Source: Colwellia sp. 39_35_sub15_T18
GTDB lineage: Bacteria; Pseudomonadota; Gammaproteobacteria; Enterobacterales; Alteromonadaceae
Direction: 5' to 3'
DNA: 64,000 bases
NCBI GenBank assembly: GCA_002162675.1
Contig: MAAE01000030.1
Location: forward strand, 1-64,000
The position numbers were made by a program, and so were the translations under genes. Below the pieces are notes generated by a model. The model worked only from the letters and a program-made list of their open reading frames with translations. It did no database searches and had not been told where the DNA came from. This document shows, one piece after another, positions 32,558 to 41,006 of this stretch; the first letter of the stretch is position 1, and each line of letters begins with the position of its first letter.

Positions 32558-33877
32558 CTATCCTTTCTTATTCATTTTAGGCTTAAGCATTTCAAAGCCT
32601 GATCTTAGTGCCGTCACTAAATGATCAACTTCTGTTTTTGTCATTTTAGTGGATAATGCGGCTGAGCAGGTATTGATCATCATGACACCATTATCGAATA
32701 AATGATCTAATAGTTCACTAATCAATTTACTTTCATTTTTATCAACATACGCTTGACGATAATTTTGAGGTGGTTGTGCTTTTAAATGTACTCTAAATAT
32801 AGTGCCAGCACCCGTTACACAAGCGTTTATACCCACTTCGGCTATTGCTTTGTTGATTTCATCCTTGGCATAAAGGGCTAAGTTATTAAGATTAATTACC
32901 GCTTGTTGATCAAAATCACGCATGGCAACTAACCCTGCGGTCATGGTGATAGGATTTGCTGAGAACGTACCTGAGTGAGGTAATAACACTTTAGGCTCTG
33001 TGGGATCTAAAACTTTCATCACCTCATTTGAGCCTGCCAGTGCACCAGCAGGGAAACCACCACCAATAATTTTCCCCAGTGCGGTTAAGTCAGGGTCAAC
33101 GCTGTAATTTTGTTGAGCACCGCCATAGTTGGTTCTAAAGGTGATCACTTCATCAAATACCAGTAATGAGGCATTGTCATCAGCCCATTGACGTAGGGCA
33201 CAGATAAACTTTTCAGAAGCAGGAATTAAACCAACACGATGAGGTAGTAAGTCAACTAAAATACAGGCGATTTCATCTTTGTGTTGCGCTAAAATTTTGA
33301 TGGCGCGCTCAACATCATTAAAAGGAATAACCACCACATCGGCAAGCGCCTTTTCTGGCGTACCAACGGCTACGGGTACACTACTGGGTTTATCGATATC
33401 GCCCCAGTTGCTTGGATTGGCAGTTTGGCTGACTTCAGCGTAATCATAGGCACCATGATAAGCGCCTTCAACTTTGGCTATTTTAGCTTTGCCAGTATAG
33501 GCACGAGAAGCTTTTAACATGGCCATTACCGCTTCTGTACCTGAGTTAACAAAACGAATTTTGTCAAAGCTAGGTACGCGATCACATAATAGTGTGGCGT
33601 ATGCTACTTCTGCGGCAGTTGCCATAGTAAAGCAGCTGCCTTTGGCTAGTTGCGCAGTTACGGCTTTAACAATAGGTGCATAGGCATGACCGTGAATAAG
33701 TGAGGCCATGTTATTAGCAAAGTCAATACGCTTTACGCCTTCAACATCGGTAACGTAACAACCTGCACCTTGTTCGGCATAAAAAGGCTGTGGTTTTCTA
33801 AAAATGGTATTACGACTAACACCACCGGGTAAAACTTTTAGCGCTTGAGAAAATAATTGTTCGCTTTTTGTGGTCAT
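32558..33877 (-). CDS. Class III PLP-dependent aminotransferase, glutamate-1-semialdehyde-aminomutase-like
   Basis: The 439-residue product has the fold-type I motifs SGTEA (112-116), EGAYHGAYD, FDEVITFR (241-248) and LGKIIGGGFPAGA with the PLP lysine at 269. The N terminus LPGGVSRNTIFRKPQPFY resembles HemL, but HemL-like proteins outside haem genes include beta-amino-acid (for example beta-phenylalanine) transaminases. Those convert beta-amino acids to beta-keto acids. Position between a 3-oxoacid CoA-transferase and a thiolase supports that activity: the product would be activated and cleaved by its neighbours. The N-terminal RNTIFRK arginine could bind a substrate carboxylate. It is unlikely to serve tetrapyrrole synthesis. 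Confidence 0.75.
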   Translation of the reverse strand: MTTKSEQLFSQALKVLPGGVSRNTIFRKPQPFYAEQGAGCYVTDVEGVKRIDFANNMASLIHGHAYAPIVKAVTAQLAKGSCFTMATAAEVAYATLLCDRVPSFDKIRFVNSGTEAVMAMLKASRAYTGKAKIAKVEGAYHGAYDYAEVSQTANPSNWGDIDKPSSVPVAVGTPEKALADVVVIPFNDVERAIKILAQHKDEIACILVDLLPHRVGLIPASEKFICALRQWADDNASLLVFDEVITFRTNYGGAQQNYSVDPDLTALGKIIGGGFPAGALAGSNEVMKVLDPTEPKVLLPHSGTFSANPITMTAGLVAMRDFDQQAVINLNNLALYAKDEINKAIAEVGINACVTGAGTIFRVHLKAQPPQNYRQAYVDKNESKLISELLDHLFDNGVMMINTCSAALSTKMTKTEVDHLVTALRSGFEMLKPKMNKKG

Positions 33878-33921
33878 GGTTTGTTGCTCATTGTTCTTAC
33901 AGGGTATTTGCTTAAGTAGTT

Positions 33922-33960
33922 AACTTAAAGGACTAATTTAAGGAACTAACTTAAGGAATT
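33922..33960. repeat. Three 13-bp tandem repeats across the CoA-transferase B stop codon
   Basis: The units AACTTAAAGGACT, AATTTAAGGAACT and AACTTAAGGAATT run head to tail. They overlap the last codons of the subunit B gene and its stop, and continue into the gap before the aminotransferase gene. Confidence 0.65.
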
Positions 33961-34653
33961 AATTAGAGTGACAGCCGTTCGTTCTTGCACATAATCAAAA
34001 CTCACGTTAGGGGCTAACTCTATTAATGCTAAGCCTTTGTCGGTGACATCCATCACACATAAATCACTGTAAATACGGTTAACGACCCCTTTACCTGTTA
34101 ATGGAAATGAACATTTGGGTAAAATTTTTGCTACGCCTGTTTTGGTGGTGTGCTGGGTAATGATGTAAATGGTTTTAACACCCGCCACCAAATCCATTGC
34201 GCCACCTACCGCCGGAATAGCATCGGCTGCTCCGGTTGACCAATTAGCCAAATCGCCTTGCTTGGAGACTTGCATTGCGCCTAACACACAAACATCAATA
34301 TGCTTGCCGCGGATCATTGAAAAACTGTCGCCATGGTGGAAATAGGCGGCACCAGGAATAGCGGTGACAGGTTTTTTACCAGCATTAATTAAATCAGGGT
34401 CGAGTTCATCTGCACTGGGCTCGGTGCCCATACCCAATAGACCATTTTCTGTGTGATAAATAACTTCACGACCTGCGGGTACGTATTGAGCAACTTTTTC
34501 AGGAATACCTATACCTAAATTGACATAGCTACCATCGTTAATATCTTGAGCACAGCGCTGCGCCATTTGCTCGCGTGACCAGCCAATATTTGCTGTTATG
34601 TTGCTCATGGGTTCTTGTTTTATGGGCTCTTGTTTCATGGGCTCTTTTTTCAT
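33946..34653 (-). CDS. pcaJ: 3-oxoacid (3-oxoadipate) CoA-transferase subunit B
   Basis: The 235-residue subunit carries the catalytic glutamate in YHTENGLLGMG, plus GSYVNLGIGIPEKVAQYVP and GVVNRIYSDLCVMDVTDKGL. It transfers CoA, usually from succinyl-CoA, to a 3-oxoacid together with subunit A, whose gene overlaps it by four bases. The N terminus is extended by a coding repeat (KKEP-MKQEP-IKQEP, 15 bp per unit) not needed for the fold; an internal ATG giving MSNITANIG is the alternative start. The upstream ATG is preferred because GGGAG precedes it. Confidence 0.85.
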   Translation of the reverse strand: MKKEPMKQEPIKQEPMSNITANIGWSREQMAQRCAQDINDGSYVNLGIGIPEKVAQYVPAGREVIYHTENGLLGMGTEPSADELDPDLINAGKKPVTAIPGAAYFHHGDSFSMIRGKHIDVCVLGAMQVSKQGDLANWSTGAADAIPAVGGAMDLVAGVKTIYIITQHTTKTGVAKILPKCSFPLTGKGVVNRIYSDLCVMDVTDKGLALIELAPNVSFDYVQERTAVTLINSLS

Positions 34654-35360
34654 GGGTACACTACTCCCTCTTTTACTAATTTAGACTCTTGTTGCGGATT
34701 AGTAATTTCGATAACTTGATTAACAAAAATGCCCGGTGTCACTACGTTTTCTGGATCTATATAACCCAGTTCAACCATTTTATTGGTTTGCACTAAGGTA
34801 TTCGTGGCTGCCATTGCCATGATTGGTGCAAAGTTACGGGCGGTTTTATTAAAGGTGAGGTTGCCATATCTGTCTGCTTGTTTTGCTTTTATTAGCGCAA
34901 AATCAGCTTTGATAGCACGCTCCATCACATAGTCTTCACCATCGAAAGTGCGAGATTCTTTATCTTTAGCTAGCGGAGTACCAACAGAGGTTGGCGTGAA
35001 AAAAGCTGGGATACCAGCGCCACCAGCGCGAATACGTTCAGCTAGGGTGCCTTGCGGTACTAATTCAAGTTCAATTTTACCACTGCGATAAAGCTCAGGA
35101 AAAACCAGTGAATTAGCGGTGCGTGGATACGAGCAAATCATTTTAGCGACCTGACCATTTTCGATTAGTGCGGCTAAACCAACACGGCCACTGCCGGTAT
35201 TGTTATTAACTACGGTTAAATTTTTTGCGCCATGATCAATCAAAGCATGAATTAATTCTATTGGGCTGCCTGCTTCACCAAAGCCGCCAATCATTACTGT
35301 GTCGCCATCTTGGATATCGACAACGGCAGCGGCACAACTTGTTACTCGTTTATCTATCAT
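34650..35360 (-). CDS. pcaI: 3-oxoacid (3-oxoadipate) CoA-transferase subunit A
   Basis: The 236-residue subunit opens with a glycine-rich CoA-binding segment (GDTVMIGGFGEAGSPIELI) and carries VVNNNTGSGRVGLAALI and FALIKAKQADRYGNL. It resembles PcaI more than AtoD or ScoA by eye, notably in SYPRTANSLVFPELYRSGKIELE. It is the first gene of the operon. The divergent IclR gene starts 229 bases away across a region with a palindromic operator and 11-bp repeats. Confidence 0.85.
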   Translation of the reverse strand: MIDKRVTSCAAAVVDIQDGDTVMIGGFGEAGSPIELIHALIDHGAKNLTVVNNNTGSGRVGLAALIENGQVAKMICSYPRTANSLVFPELYRSGKIELELVPQGTLAERIRAGGAGIPAFFTPTSVGTPLAKDKESRTFDGEDYVMERAIKADFALIKAKQADRYGNLTFNKTARNFAPIMAMAATNTLVQTNKMVELGYIDPENVVTPGIFVNQVIEITNPQQESKLVKEGVVYP

Positions 35361-35433
35361 TAGTAGTACTCACAAAAAGATAATATATTTGTTCAAAGCC
35401 ATTTATTAAAAAGGCGCTTGTTTAAAATAATCT

Positions 35434-35468
35434 TGTTCGATATGCGAACATTTGTTACTATATCGAAC
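35434..35468. promoter_or_regulatory. IclR-type operator between the catabolic operon and its regulator
   Basis: TGTTCGATATGCGAACA has six-base arms. A third half-site, TATCGAAC, follows, so that TTCGATAT and ATATCGAA also face each other. A palindrome plus one extra half-site is the layout described for the PcaU/PobR/PcaR group of IclR regulators, and the core GTTCGAT...CGAAC is similar to their sites as I remember them. Confidence 0.6.
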
Positions 35469-35507
35469 ACTATGCATGAGTGTAGAATTAGGCTATTTAA
35501 ATGTCAA

Positions 35508-35573
35508 ATGAAATGGCAATGAAATGGCAATGAAATGGCAATGAAATGGCAATGAAATGGCAATGAAATAGAG
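35508..35573. repeat. Five perfect 11-bp tandem repeats upstream of the IclR gene
   Basis: ATGAAATGGCA occurs five times without a mismatch, followed by one degenerate unit ending 16 bases before the regulator's start codon. Perfect identity implies recent expansion and possible copy-number variation. The 11-bp period is close to one DNA turn. Confidence 0.9.
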
Positions 35574-35589
35574 AGGAAGAACAAAAATA

Positions 35590-36387
35590 ATGACAGATAG
35601 AATCCATTTGAATACTGAAATCAAATCAAGTGAATTAGTGCAGTCTTTGGTGAAGGGCTTAAGCGTTATTAAGGCTTTCAATCAACAAAGACCCAGCATG
35701 ACGTTATCAGAAGTGGCTAATGTAACTGGTTTTACGCGCGCTGCCAGCCGTCGATTTTTACTGACTTTAGTGAATGAAGGCTATGCCAAACAAACGGATA
35801 AACAGTTTTCATTAACAGCTAAAATATTAGATTTAGGTTTTTCATATCTATCAACACTTGATATTTGGCACAATGCCAAGCCTTTAATGACTGCCTTAGT
35901 TGAGCAACTTAACGAGTCGTGCTCGGCAGCAGTACTTGATGGCAGTGATGTGGTTTATGTTGCCCGTGTTGCTACTACCAAGCGAATAATGTCTATCACC
36001 TTAAATGTAGGTACTCGCTTACCTGCTTTTGCAACGTCTATGGGGCGAGTGTTATTAGCTGATATGTCAGCGCCTGTGTTAGAAAACTTTTTAGATCATT
36101 GTCATTTTGAGCAATTTACCCAATATACCCTCACTGAAAAAAAGGCCTTGAAAGCTGAAATTGCGCAAGTAAAAGCACAAGGTTATGCCATGGTTGAGCA
36201 AGAATTAGAGCTTGGCTTAACGTCTATTTCTGTGCCTGTGCGTAATAATTACGGTTGTGGTAGCGGTGAGGTGATTGCTGCGCTTAATGTCAGTACCCAC
36301 ATGTCACAAACAGCAAGGCAGCAAATAGTAGAAGAAATTCTGCCGGCTTTACAATTATGCGCTAAAAATGTTGAGCGCTTAGGCTAG
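35590..36387 (+). CDS. IclR-family regulator, PcaR/PobR-like
   Basis: The 265-residue product has an N-terminal winged helix-turn-helix (LVKGLSVIKAFNQQRPSMTL, then SEVANVTGFTRAASRRFLLTL) and a C-terminal IclR effector domain (VATTKRIMSITLNVGTRLPA, TSMGRVLLA, ISVPVRNNYG). The helix-turn-helix and the TGFTRAAARRFL-type recognition helix are characteristic of the PcaR/PcaU/PobR subgroup controlling beta-ketoadipate genes. It is transcribed away from the CoA-transferase operon, with the probable operator between them. The GAGAGGAAG ribosome site partly overlaps the degenerate end of the 11-bp repeats. Confidence 0.88.
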   Translation: MTDRIHLNTEIKSSELVQSLVKGLSVIKAFNQQRPSMTLSEVANVTGFTRAASRRFLLTLVNEGYAKQTDKQFSLTAKILDLGFSYLSTLDIWHNAKPLMTALVEQLNESCSAAVLDGSDVVYVARVATTKRIMSITLNVGTRLPAFATSMGRVLLADMSAPVLENFLDHCHFEQFTQYTLTEKKALKAEIAQVKAQGYAMVEQELELGLTSISVPVRNNYGCGSGEVIAALNVSTHMSQTARQQIVEEILPALQLCAKNVERLG

Positions 36388-36466
36388 TTCTGTAGAAAAA
36401 CCGCTGGAGGCTAAGCAAAACTTATGATTTAATAACTGTTATTATTTACAGTGTTTGGTTTTTATT

Positions 36467-37783
36467 ATGACTGTTAACCTCAGCCAGCTTGACCCATTAG
36501 TTATTTTTGTTGTTTTTGGCTTAGTCTTTTTATTGTTAATGCTGTGGCACAGCTTTCGTCTTAGTCAACTTTCTCAGCTGGTACAGACTGCAACAGCTAA
36601 CTTAGATCTTTCAAGCAAAACAGAGCAAAGTTTACTAGCGCAATTGATGGAAAAACAGCAATTGCAGCTGCAAAATATATTCGAGCAGCAAATGGCTGAT
36701 TTGCGTATCAAGCTGCTCAGAGAGTTAAGTGGTCAGAAAGAGCAGCTAAACCAAAACCTAAGTCAGAGCCAAAATCAGGCATTAGATCAACTGATCAGCC
36801 ACTTAAATAAAGCTACACAAGCCAATAGAGAAGAGCTTGGCAAGTCACTTAGTCAAAGTAGTGAACAAATGGCTAAGCGTATCGATGCTTTAACTCAAAA
36901 TACGGATTTACGCCTAAAAGAAATCAGTAATGGTGTTGAAAAGCGCCTCAGTGAAGGCTTTGAAAAAACCACTAAAACCTTTAGCGATATTTTACAGCGC
37001 TTAGCATTGATTGATGATGCTCAGAAAAAAATCACCGATCTCTCTAATAATGTGGTGAGCTTGCAAGAAGTGCTGAACGACAAACGCTCTCGTGGTGCTT
37101 TTGGCGAAGTGCAGCTTAATGGCTTAATTCGTAATGTTTTGCCCGAGCAAAGTTTTAAATTACAACACACCTTATCAAACGGAAAAATTGCTGACTGTGT
37201 ATTATTTTTGCCTGACCCAACGGGCAATGTGGTTATAGATTCCAAGTTTCCGTTAGAAAATTATCGGACTATGATGGATATTGAGCAAGGTGAATTAGAG
37301 CGAAAAACCGCCCAACGGCAATTTAAAATAGATATAAAAAAACATATCAACGATATTAGCGACAAATATTTAATTGATAAAGAAACCGCAGATGGCGCTA
37401 TTATGTTTATTCCTGCCGAGGCTATTTTTGCAGAAATTCATGGTCATCAAAGTGACTTGGTTGACTACGCGAATAAAAAGCGAGTTTGGTTAGCCTCACC
37501 TACAACCTTAATGGCTATTTTAACCACCGCTCGTTCGGTACTTAAAGATGAAGCCACTCGCACTCAAATTCATATTATTCAAGCGCATTTATCGCATTTA
37601 TCGCAAGACTTTGAGCGTTTTAAAGGTCGATTTGCTAACTTAGCCAAGCATATAGATCAAGCCGCGAGTGATGTACAACAAATTCATACTTCAGCCAATA
37701 AAATATCTTCTCGTTTTGAAAAAATAGAGCAGGTAGAGCTGACAAAAGAAGCTGAAGCGTTAGAAGCTATTACTGACTCGTAA
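36467..37783 (+). CDS. rmuC: DNA recombination protein RmuC
   Basis: The 438-residue product has an N-terminal membrane helix (VIFVVFGLVFLLLMLWH), a long coiled coil to about residue 190, and the RmuC nuclease-like domain (RGAFGEVQLNGLIRNVLPEQ, VVIDSKFPLENY, DGAIMFIPAEAIFAEI). RmuC limits inversions between short inverted repeats in E. coli; its endonuclease-like fold is recognised but its biochemistry is little known. The ATG giving MTVNLSQLD is chosen over a TTG four codons upstream; neither has a strong ribosome site. Confidence 0.93.
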   Translation: MTVNLSQLDPLVIFVVFGLVFLLLMLWHSFRLSQLSQLVQTATANLDLSSKTEQSLLAQLMEKQQLQLQNIFEQQMADLRIKLLRELSGQKEQLNQNLSQSQNQALDQLISHLNKATQANREELGKSLSQSSEQMAKRIDALTQNTDLRLKEISNGVEKRLSEGFEKTTKTFSDILQRLALIDDAQKKITDLSNNVVSLQEVLNDKRSRGAFGEVQLNGLIRNVLPEQSFKLQHTLSNGKIADCVLFLPDPTGNVVIDSKFPLENYRTMMDIEQGELERKTAQRQFKIDIKKHINDISDKYLIDKETADGAIMFIPAEAIFAEIHGHQSDLVDYANKKRVWLASPTTLMAILTTARSVLKDEATRTQIHIIQAHLSHLSQDFERFKGRFANLAKHIDQAASDVQQIHTSANKISSRFEKIEQVELTKEAEALEAITDS

Positions 37784-37836
37784 GAGCCTGATTTATAAGT
37801 CGCTTGTTTATTAGTTACAGTTATAATTTTTAACGG

Positions 37837-39171
37837 TTAAAAAGCAAGGTGAATAAAAACAACTATCAGTAAAGTAGGGCAAATGTAGCGTAAATAAAAA
37901 CCAAACAGCTGTAATTTCTTATTGTTTTGTAATTGCGCTAAATCAGTTAATTTGTTGCCTCGATGCCATATCCAACCCACGACAATAAAATAAAATAGTG
38001 ACATCAACGGCTGTAAAATGGTGGTGAGTAGCTGAATAACCAAAGCAAAAATGACCTCAAAATTAATAATAATCAACATGCTGGCAATTAACACTAACAG
38101 CGATACGCCGTTGGTAGCATATTTTCGACTCATGCTTTTTGCTTCCACTAAATAAGCAACGACGACTTCAGTTGAAGAAATGGTTGAGGTAAGGGCGGCA
38201 ATAGAGAGTAGGGTGAATAATGCAAAAGTGAGTAGTAAGCCGATAAAGCCAAAAGAGCTAAATAAAGAAGGTAAGATTTGAAAAATAAGTTGTCCTTGAC
38301 CAATTAATTTTCCATTTTCAAATACTTGCTGACCATGATGTAAAGCGACAAACAGTGCAGGAATAATCAATAAGCCAGCAATAAAAGCAATAAAAGTATC
38401 TAAGGCGGCAATAGAGAGTACAAGCTTGCCAATATCTTGATCTTTTTTCATATATGAGCCGTAAACCATCATGGCGCCAACGCCAATAGCGAGCGAGAAA
38501 AAGGCTTGCCCCATTGCGGCAATAATTAAGTTAGCATCGGTGATTTGGCTAAAGTCGGGGATCAGATAAAGCTCCACTCCCTTCATTGCTCCTTCTTGCT
38601 GCAAGATATAAATAATCAACCCTAATAACATCACCAGTAATAGTGGCATTAAACGTGATGACCAGCGTTCAATGCCGGCATGTACGCCTTGATGAACTAT
38701 TGCAGCGGTGAGCACAATAAAAACGGGAGTAAAAATAATATTACGCAATGTACTAGAGCTTGCTAACCATGTAGAGCTTTCCGTTGAACCTAGCATTTGA
38801 GCTACAGGGCTTAAACTATGAGCTAGCATCCAACCAGCAACGATAGTATAAAAACTTAACATCATGAGCGCGCCAATTAAGCCAATAATGCCGGCACTTT
38901 CTCCAATCTTGCCAAAGCGTTCGCCGCAGGCTTTTTTTAACGCTGCCACCGGGTTGGTTTGCATTTGATTACCAATATACACTTCTGCATACAGCGCAGG
39001 TAGCGCTAGCAATACGGTAACCACTAAATACACCAACAAAAATGCGCCACCACCGTTATTGGCAACTTGGGTTGGAAAGCCCCAAATATTGCCTAAACCA
39101 ATGGCAGCGCCAGCAGAAGCAAGTACAAAGCCAAGACGAGAGTGAAAAGAGTCGCGAGTAGTAGAAGACAT
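37837..39171 (-). CDS. Sodium-dependent transporter of the NSS (SNF) family
   Basis: The 444-residue membrane protein has 11-12 hydrophobic segments. TM1 carries the unwound Na+/substrate-binding motif LASAGAAIGLGNIWGFP, and TM6 the region FFSLAIGVGAMMVYGSY, both typical of bacterial LeuT-like symporters such as MhsT or TnaT. The substrate is probably a neutral amino acid. It converges with rmuC and may have no link to the catabolic operon, although import of an amino substrate for that operon cannot be excluded. Confidence 0.9.
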   Translation of the reverse strand: MSSTTRDSFHSRLGFVLASAGAAIGLGNIWGFPTQVANNGGGAFLLVYLVVTVLLALPALYAEVYIGNQMQTNPVAALKKACGERFGKIGESAGIIGLIGALMMLSFYTIVAGWMLAHSLSPVAQMLGSTESSTWLASSSTLRNIIFTPVFIVLTAAIVHQGVHAGIERWSSRLMPLLLVMLLGLIIYILQQEGAMKGVELYLIPDFSQITDANLIIAAMGQAFFSLAIGVGAMMVYGSYMKKDQDIGKLVLSIAALDTFIAFIAGLLIIPALFVALHHGQQVFENGKLIGQGQLIFQILPSLFSSFGFIGLLLTFALFTLLSIAALTSTISSTEVVVAYLVEAKSMSRKYATNGVSLLVLIASMLIIINFEVIFALVIQLLTTILQPLMSLFYFIVVGWIWHRGNKLTDLAQLQNNKKLQLFGFYLRYICPTLLIVVFIHLAF

Positions 39172-39863
39172 AGAGAAAAGTTATTATTTTTAGAGAGCTT
39201 AAGCTTACCCAGTAATATGCCTTTAGGGAAGGGTAAAAGAAGTTTATGCGATAGAAAATACTTTCTTTGTTACAGCGTTTTTTCAAGACGGTATTCGGCA
39301 ATAGCAAAGTTATAAGATATTTTACCGTGGGTACAAACATGTTCGCTAATTGCTTATGGCACGCGAATCATTCATTGCTTGGCGTGGGTTAAATTATATG
39401 ATGAGCTCCGCAAAAACCGAACACAGTGCCTTTATAAATTTTCTCTCGATATAAAGCAAAAAAACTGTATCGCTATAGTGTCTACCAGCGCTGATTTTGC
39501 GGGTAAACAAATATTTTAACCACTACAGATTAACAGGTGAAAATATTTAACTCATCAAGTGAAATTATCTCGTTTGCTGAGAGTAACTAAAAAACTTACT
39601 ATAAACTTGTTTTTTGAATCTCCCCAGATTCTTTCATAACACTTGTTCAATTTGTGTAATTTGTTCCATTTGAAGGACATCATTTGATGTCCTTTTTTTT
39701 ATGCTGATTTATACGATAATTCTTTTAGTGCAAACAAACTAAAACAGTGCAACTTAAACGTTATAACTTATTTTTTATATGTTTATTTTGTTTTAAATTA
39801 TGTGGTTATGAATCGGTATGAGTATTGCTTTTCGTAACTGTCTTCATTAATGTATTTTAAAAT
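39172..39863. other. Long intergenic region with possible small RNA
   Basis: Nearly 700 bases lie between the divergent NSS and LysR genes. A well-formed plus-strand terminator lies at 39673-39700 without any coding sequence upstream of it, so a noncoding transcript may end there. The remainder is AT-rich with a short TCGCTATAGTG-like stretch that could be a -10 region. No coding frame was convincing and no known riboswitch pattern was recognised. Confidence 0.4.
39673..39700 (+). terminator. Orphan Rho-independent terminator
   Basis: AAGGACATCA and TGATGTCCTT form a perfect 10-bp stem with a minimal loop and eight T residues after it. Nothing coding precedes it on the plus strand for 1.8 kb. 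Confidence 0.85.
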
Positions 39864-40751
39864 ATGCCTATTCAAACACCAATACGTGGTTTACGTTCAT
39901 TCTGCGTAGCATCAAAATGTTTAAGCTTTAAACATGCAGCCGCACAATTGTTTTTAACACCGTCAGCAGTAAGTCATCAAATAAAACAGTTAGAAGAACA
40001 ATTAGGCTTTGTACTCTTTAAACGAGGCACACGTTCAATTGAACTAACCAGCACAGGGAAACAGTTTTATCACGCTGTACAGCCTATTATTCATCAGCTT
40101 GAATCAACCATTTCAGAGTTTACTCACAACCAGCAAAACAAAACGATTGTTGTCAGTTTGCCTGAATTTTTTGCCAGTGAGTTATTCATTCCTCGTTTAA
40201 GCGAATGGTCTGAGAAAAACCCAGAAATTAACCTTCAATTAGAAACCATAAAAGCCGGGGATAAGCCGTCACAAAGTGCGGATTTATCTATAGTACTTGC
40301 CAATGGAAAACCTAATGCGAGCATTGTTCATGAGTTATTTCCTGTTCGTTATGCACCTGCTTGTAATAAAAAGCTCTATAAAAAACTTAAAAATGTTGGA
40401 ATTGCTGCCTTAAAGAATACTCCGCTAATTTTACATAGATCTCGCCCTTGGTCATGGCACCAATGGGCTGACAACGTGAGCGTCGATGACTTTGATCCGA
40501 AGCAAATTATACAATTTGACAGTATGTTTGGTGTTGCTCGAGCGGCACAACAAGGCATGGGTATCGCTTTAGTGCCATTACCTATAAGTAAAACATGGTT
40601 TAGCGAACGGTTATTAGTGAAGCTATTTGATGAAGAATTAAATACTAACGATAGATATTATTTAATTCAGCATGAAAATATGGAAAATAAAGTAGAGCTC
40701 ACTTTGTTTGCTCATTGGGTTATAAAAACTTTCGCACACGAGCAAATATAA
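39864..40751 (+). CDS. LysR-family transcriptional regulator, GcvA-like
   Basis: The 295-residue product has a LysR helix-turn-helix at residues 9-67 (LRSFCVASKCLSFKHAAAQL, then TPSAVSHQIKQLEEQLGFVLF) and a periplasmic-binding-protein-like effector domain. The opening PIRGLRSFCVASK and LTSTGKQFYHAVQPI are GcvA-subgroup features. No gene it might control lies divergently close by; the NSS transporter about 690 bases upstream is the nearest candidate. Confidence 0.88.
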   Translation: MPIQTPIRGLRSFCVASKCLSFKHAAAQLFLTPSAVSHQIKQLEEQLGFVLFKRGTRSIELTSTGKQFYHAVQPIIHQLESTISEFTHNQQNKTIVVSLPEFFASELFIPRLSEWSEKNPEINLQLETIKAGDKPSQSADLSIVLANGKPNASIVHELFPVRYAPACNKKLYKKLKNVGIAALKNTPLILHRSRPWSWHQWADNVSVDDFDPKQIIQFDSMFGVARAAQQGMGIALVPLPISKTWFSERLLVKLFDEELNTNDRYYLIQHENMENKVELTLFAHWVIKTFAHEQI

Positions 40752-41006
40752 ATCTTCCTACTTATGGAATATCCCAGCATGGATGAAGTTTATTTGAACT
40801 TATGATGCGAATTATTGCTGTCGACTAGGATAGCTACTTGTTCAACAAAGATAATTTTATTAATAAACTTGTTCACTAGGCATTATCATTGTGCTGTTTA
40901 TTAAATCATTTAAAATGTTTATTTCGTCAGTTGTGCTTATCCAGCGTTAAATATTTTTGCTACAATTTGCTCTTTCCTGACAAGTATTGATAAGTATGAG
41001 ATCTCT

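Noticed and set aside
32558..33877. HemL (glutamate-1-semialdehyde aminomutase) for haem synthesis
   Set aside because: The enzyme sits in a catabolic operon with CoA-transferase and thiolase and has a divergent IclR regulator; sequence likeness to HemL is shared by beta-transaminases.
39172..39360. Glycine or other amino-acid riboswitch ahead of the NSS transporter
   Set aside because: None of the conserved core pieces of a glycine riboswitch is visible in the leader.
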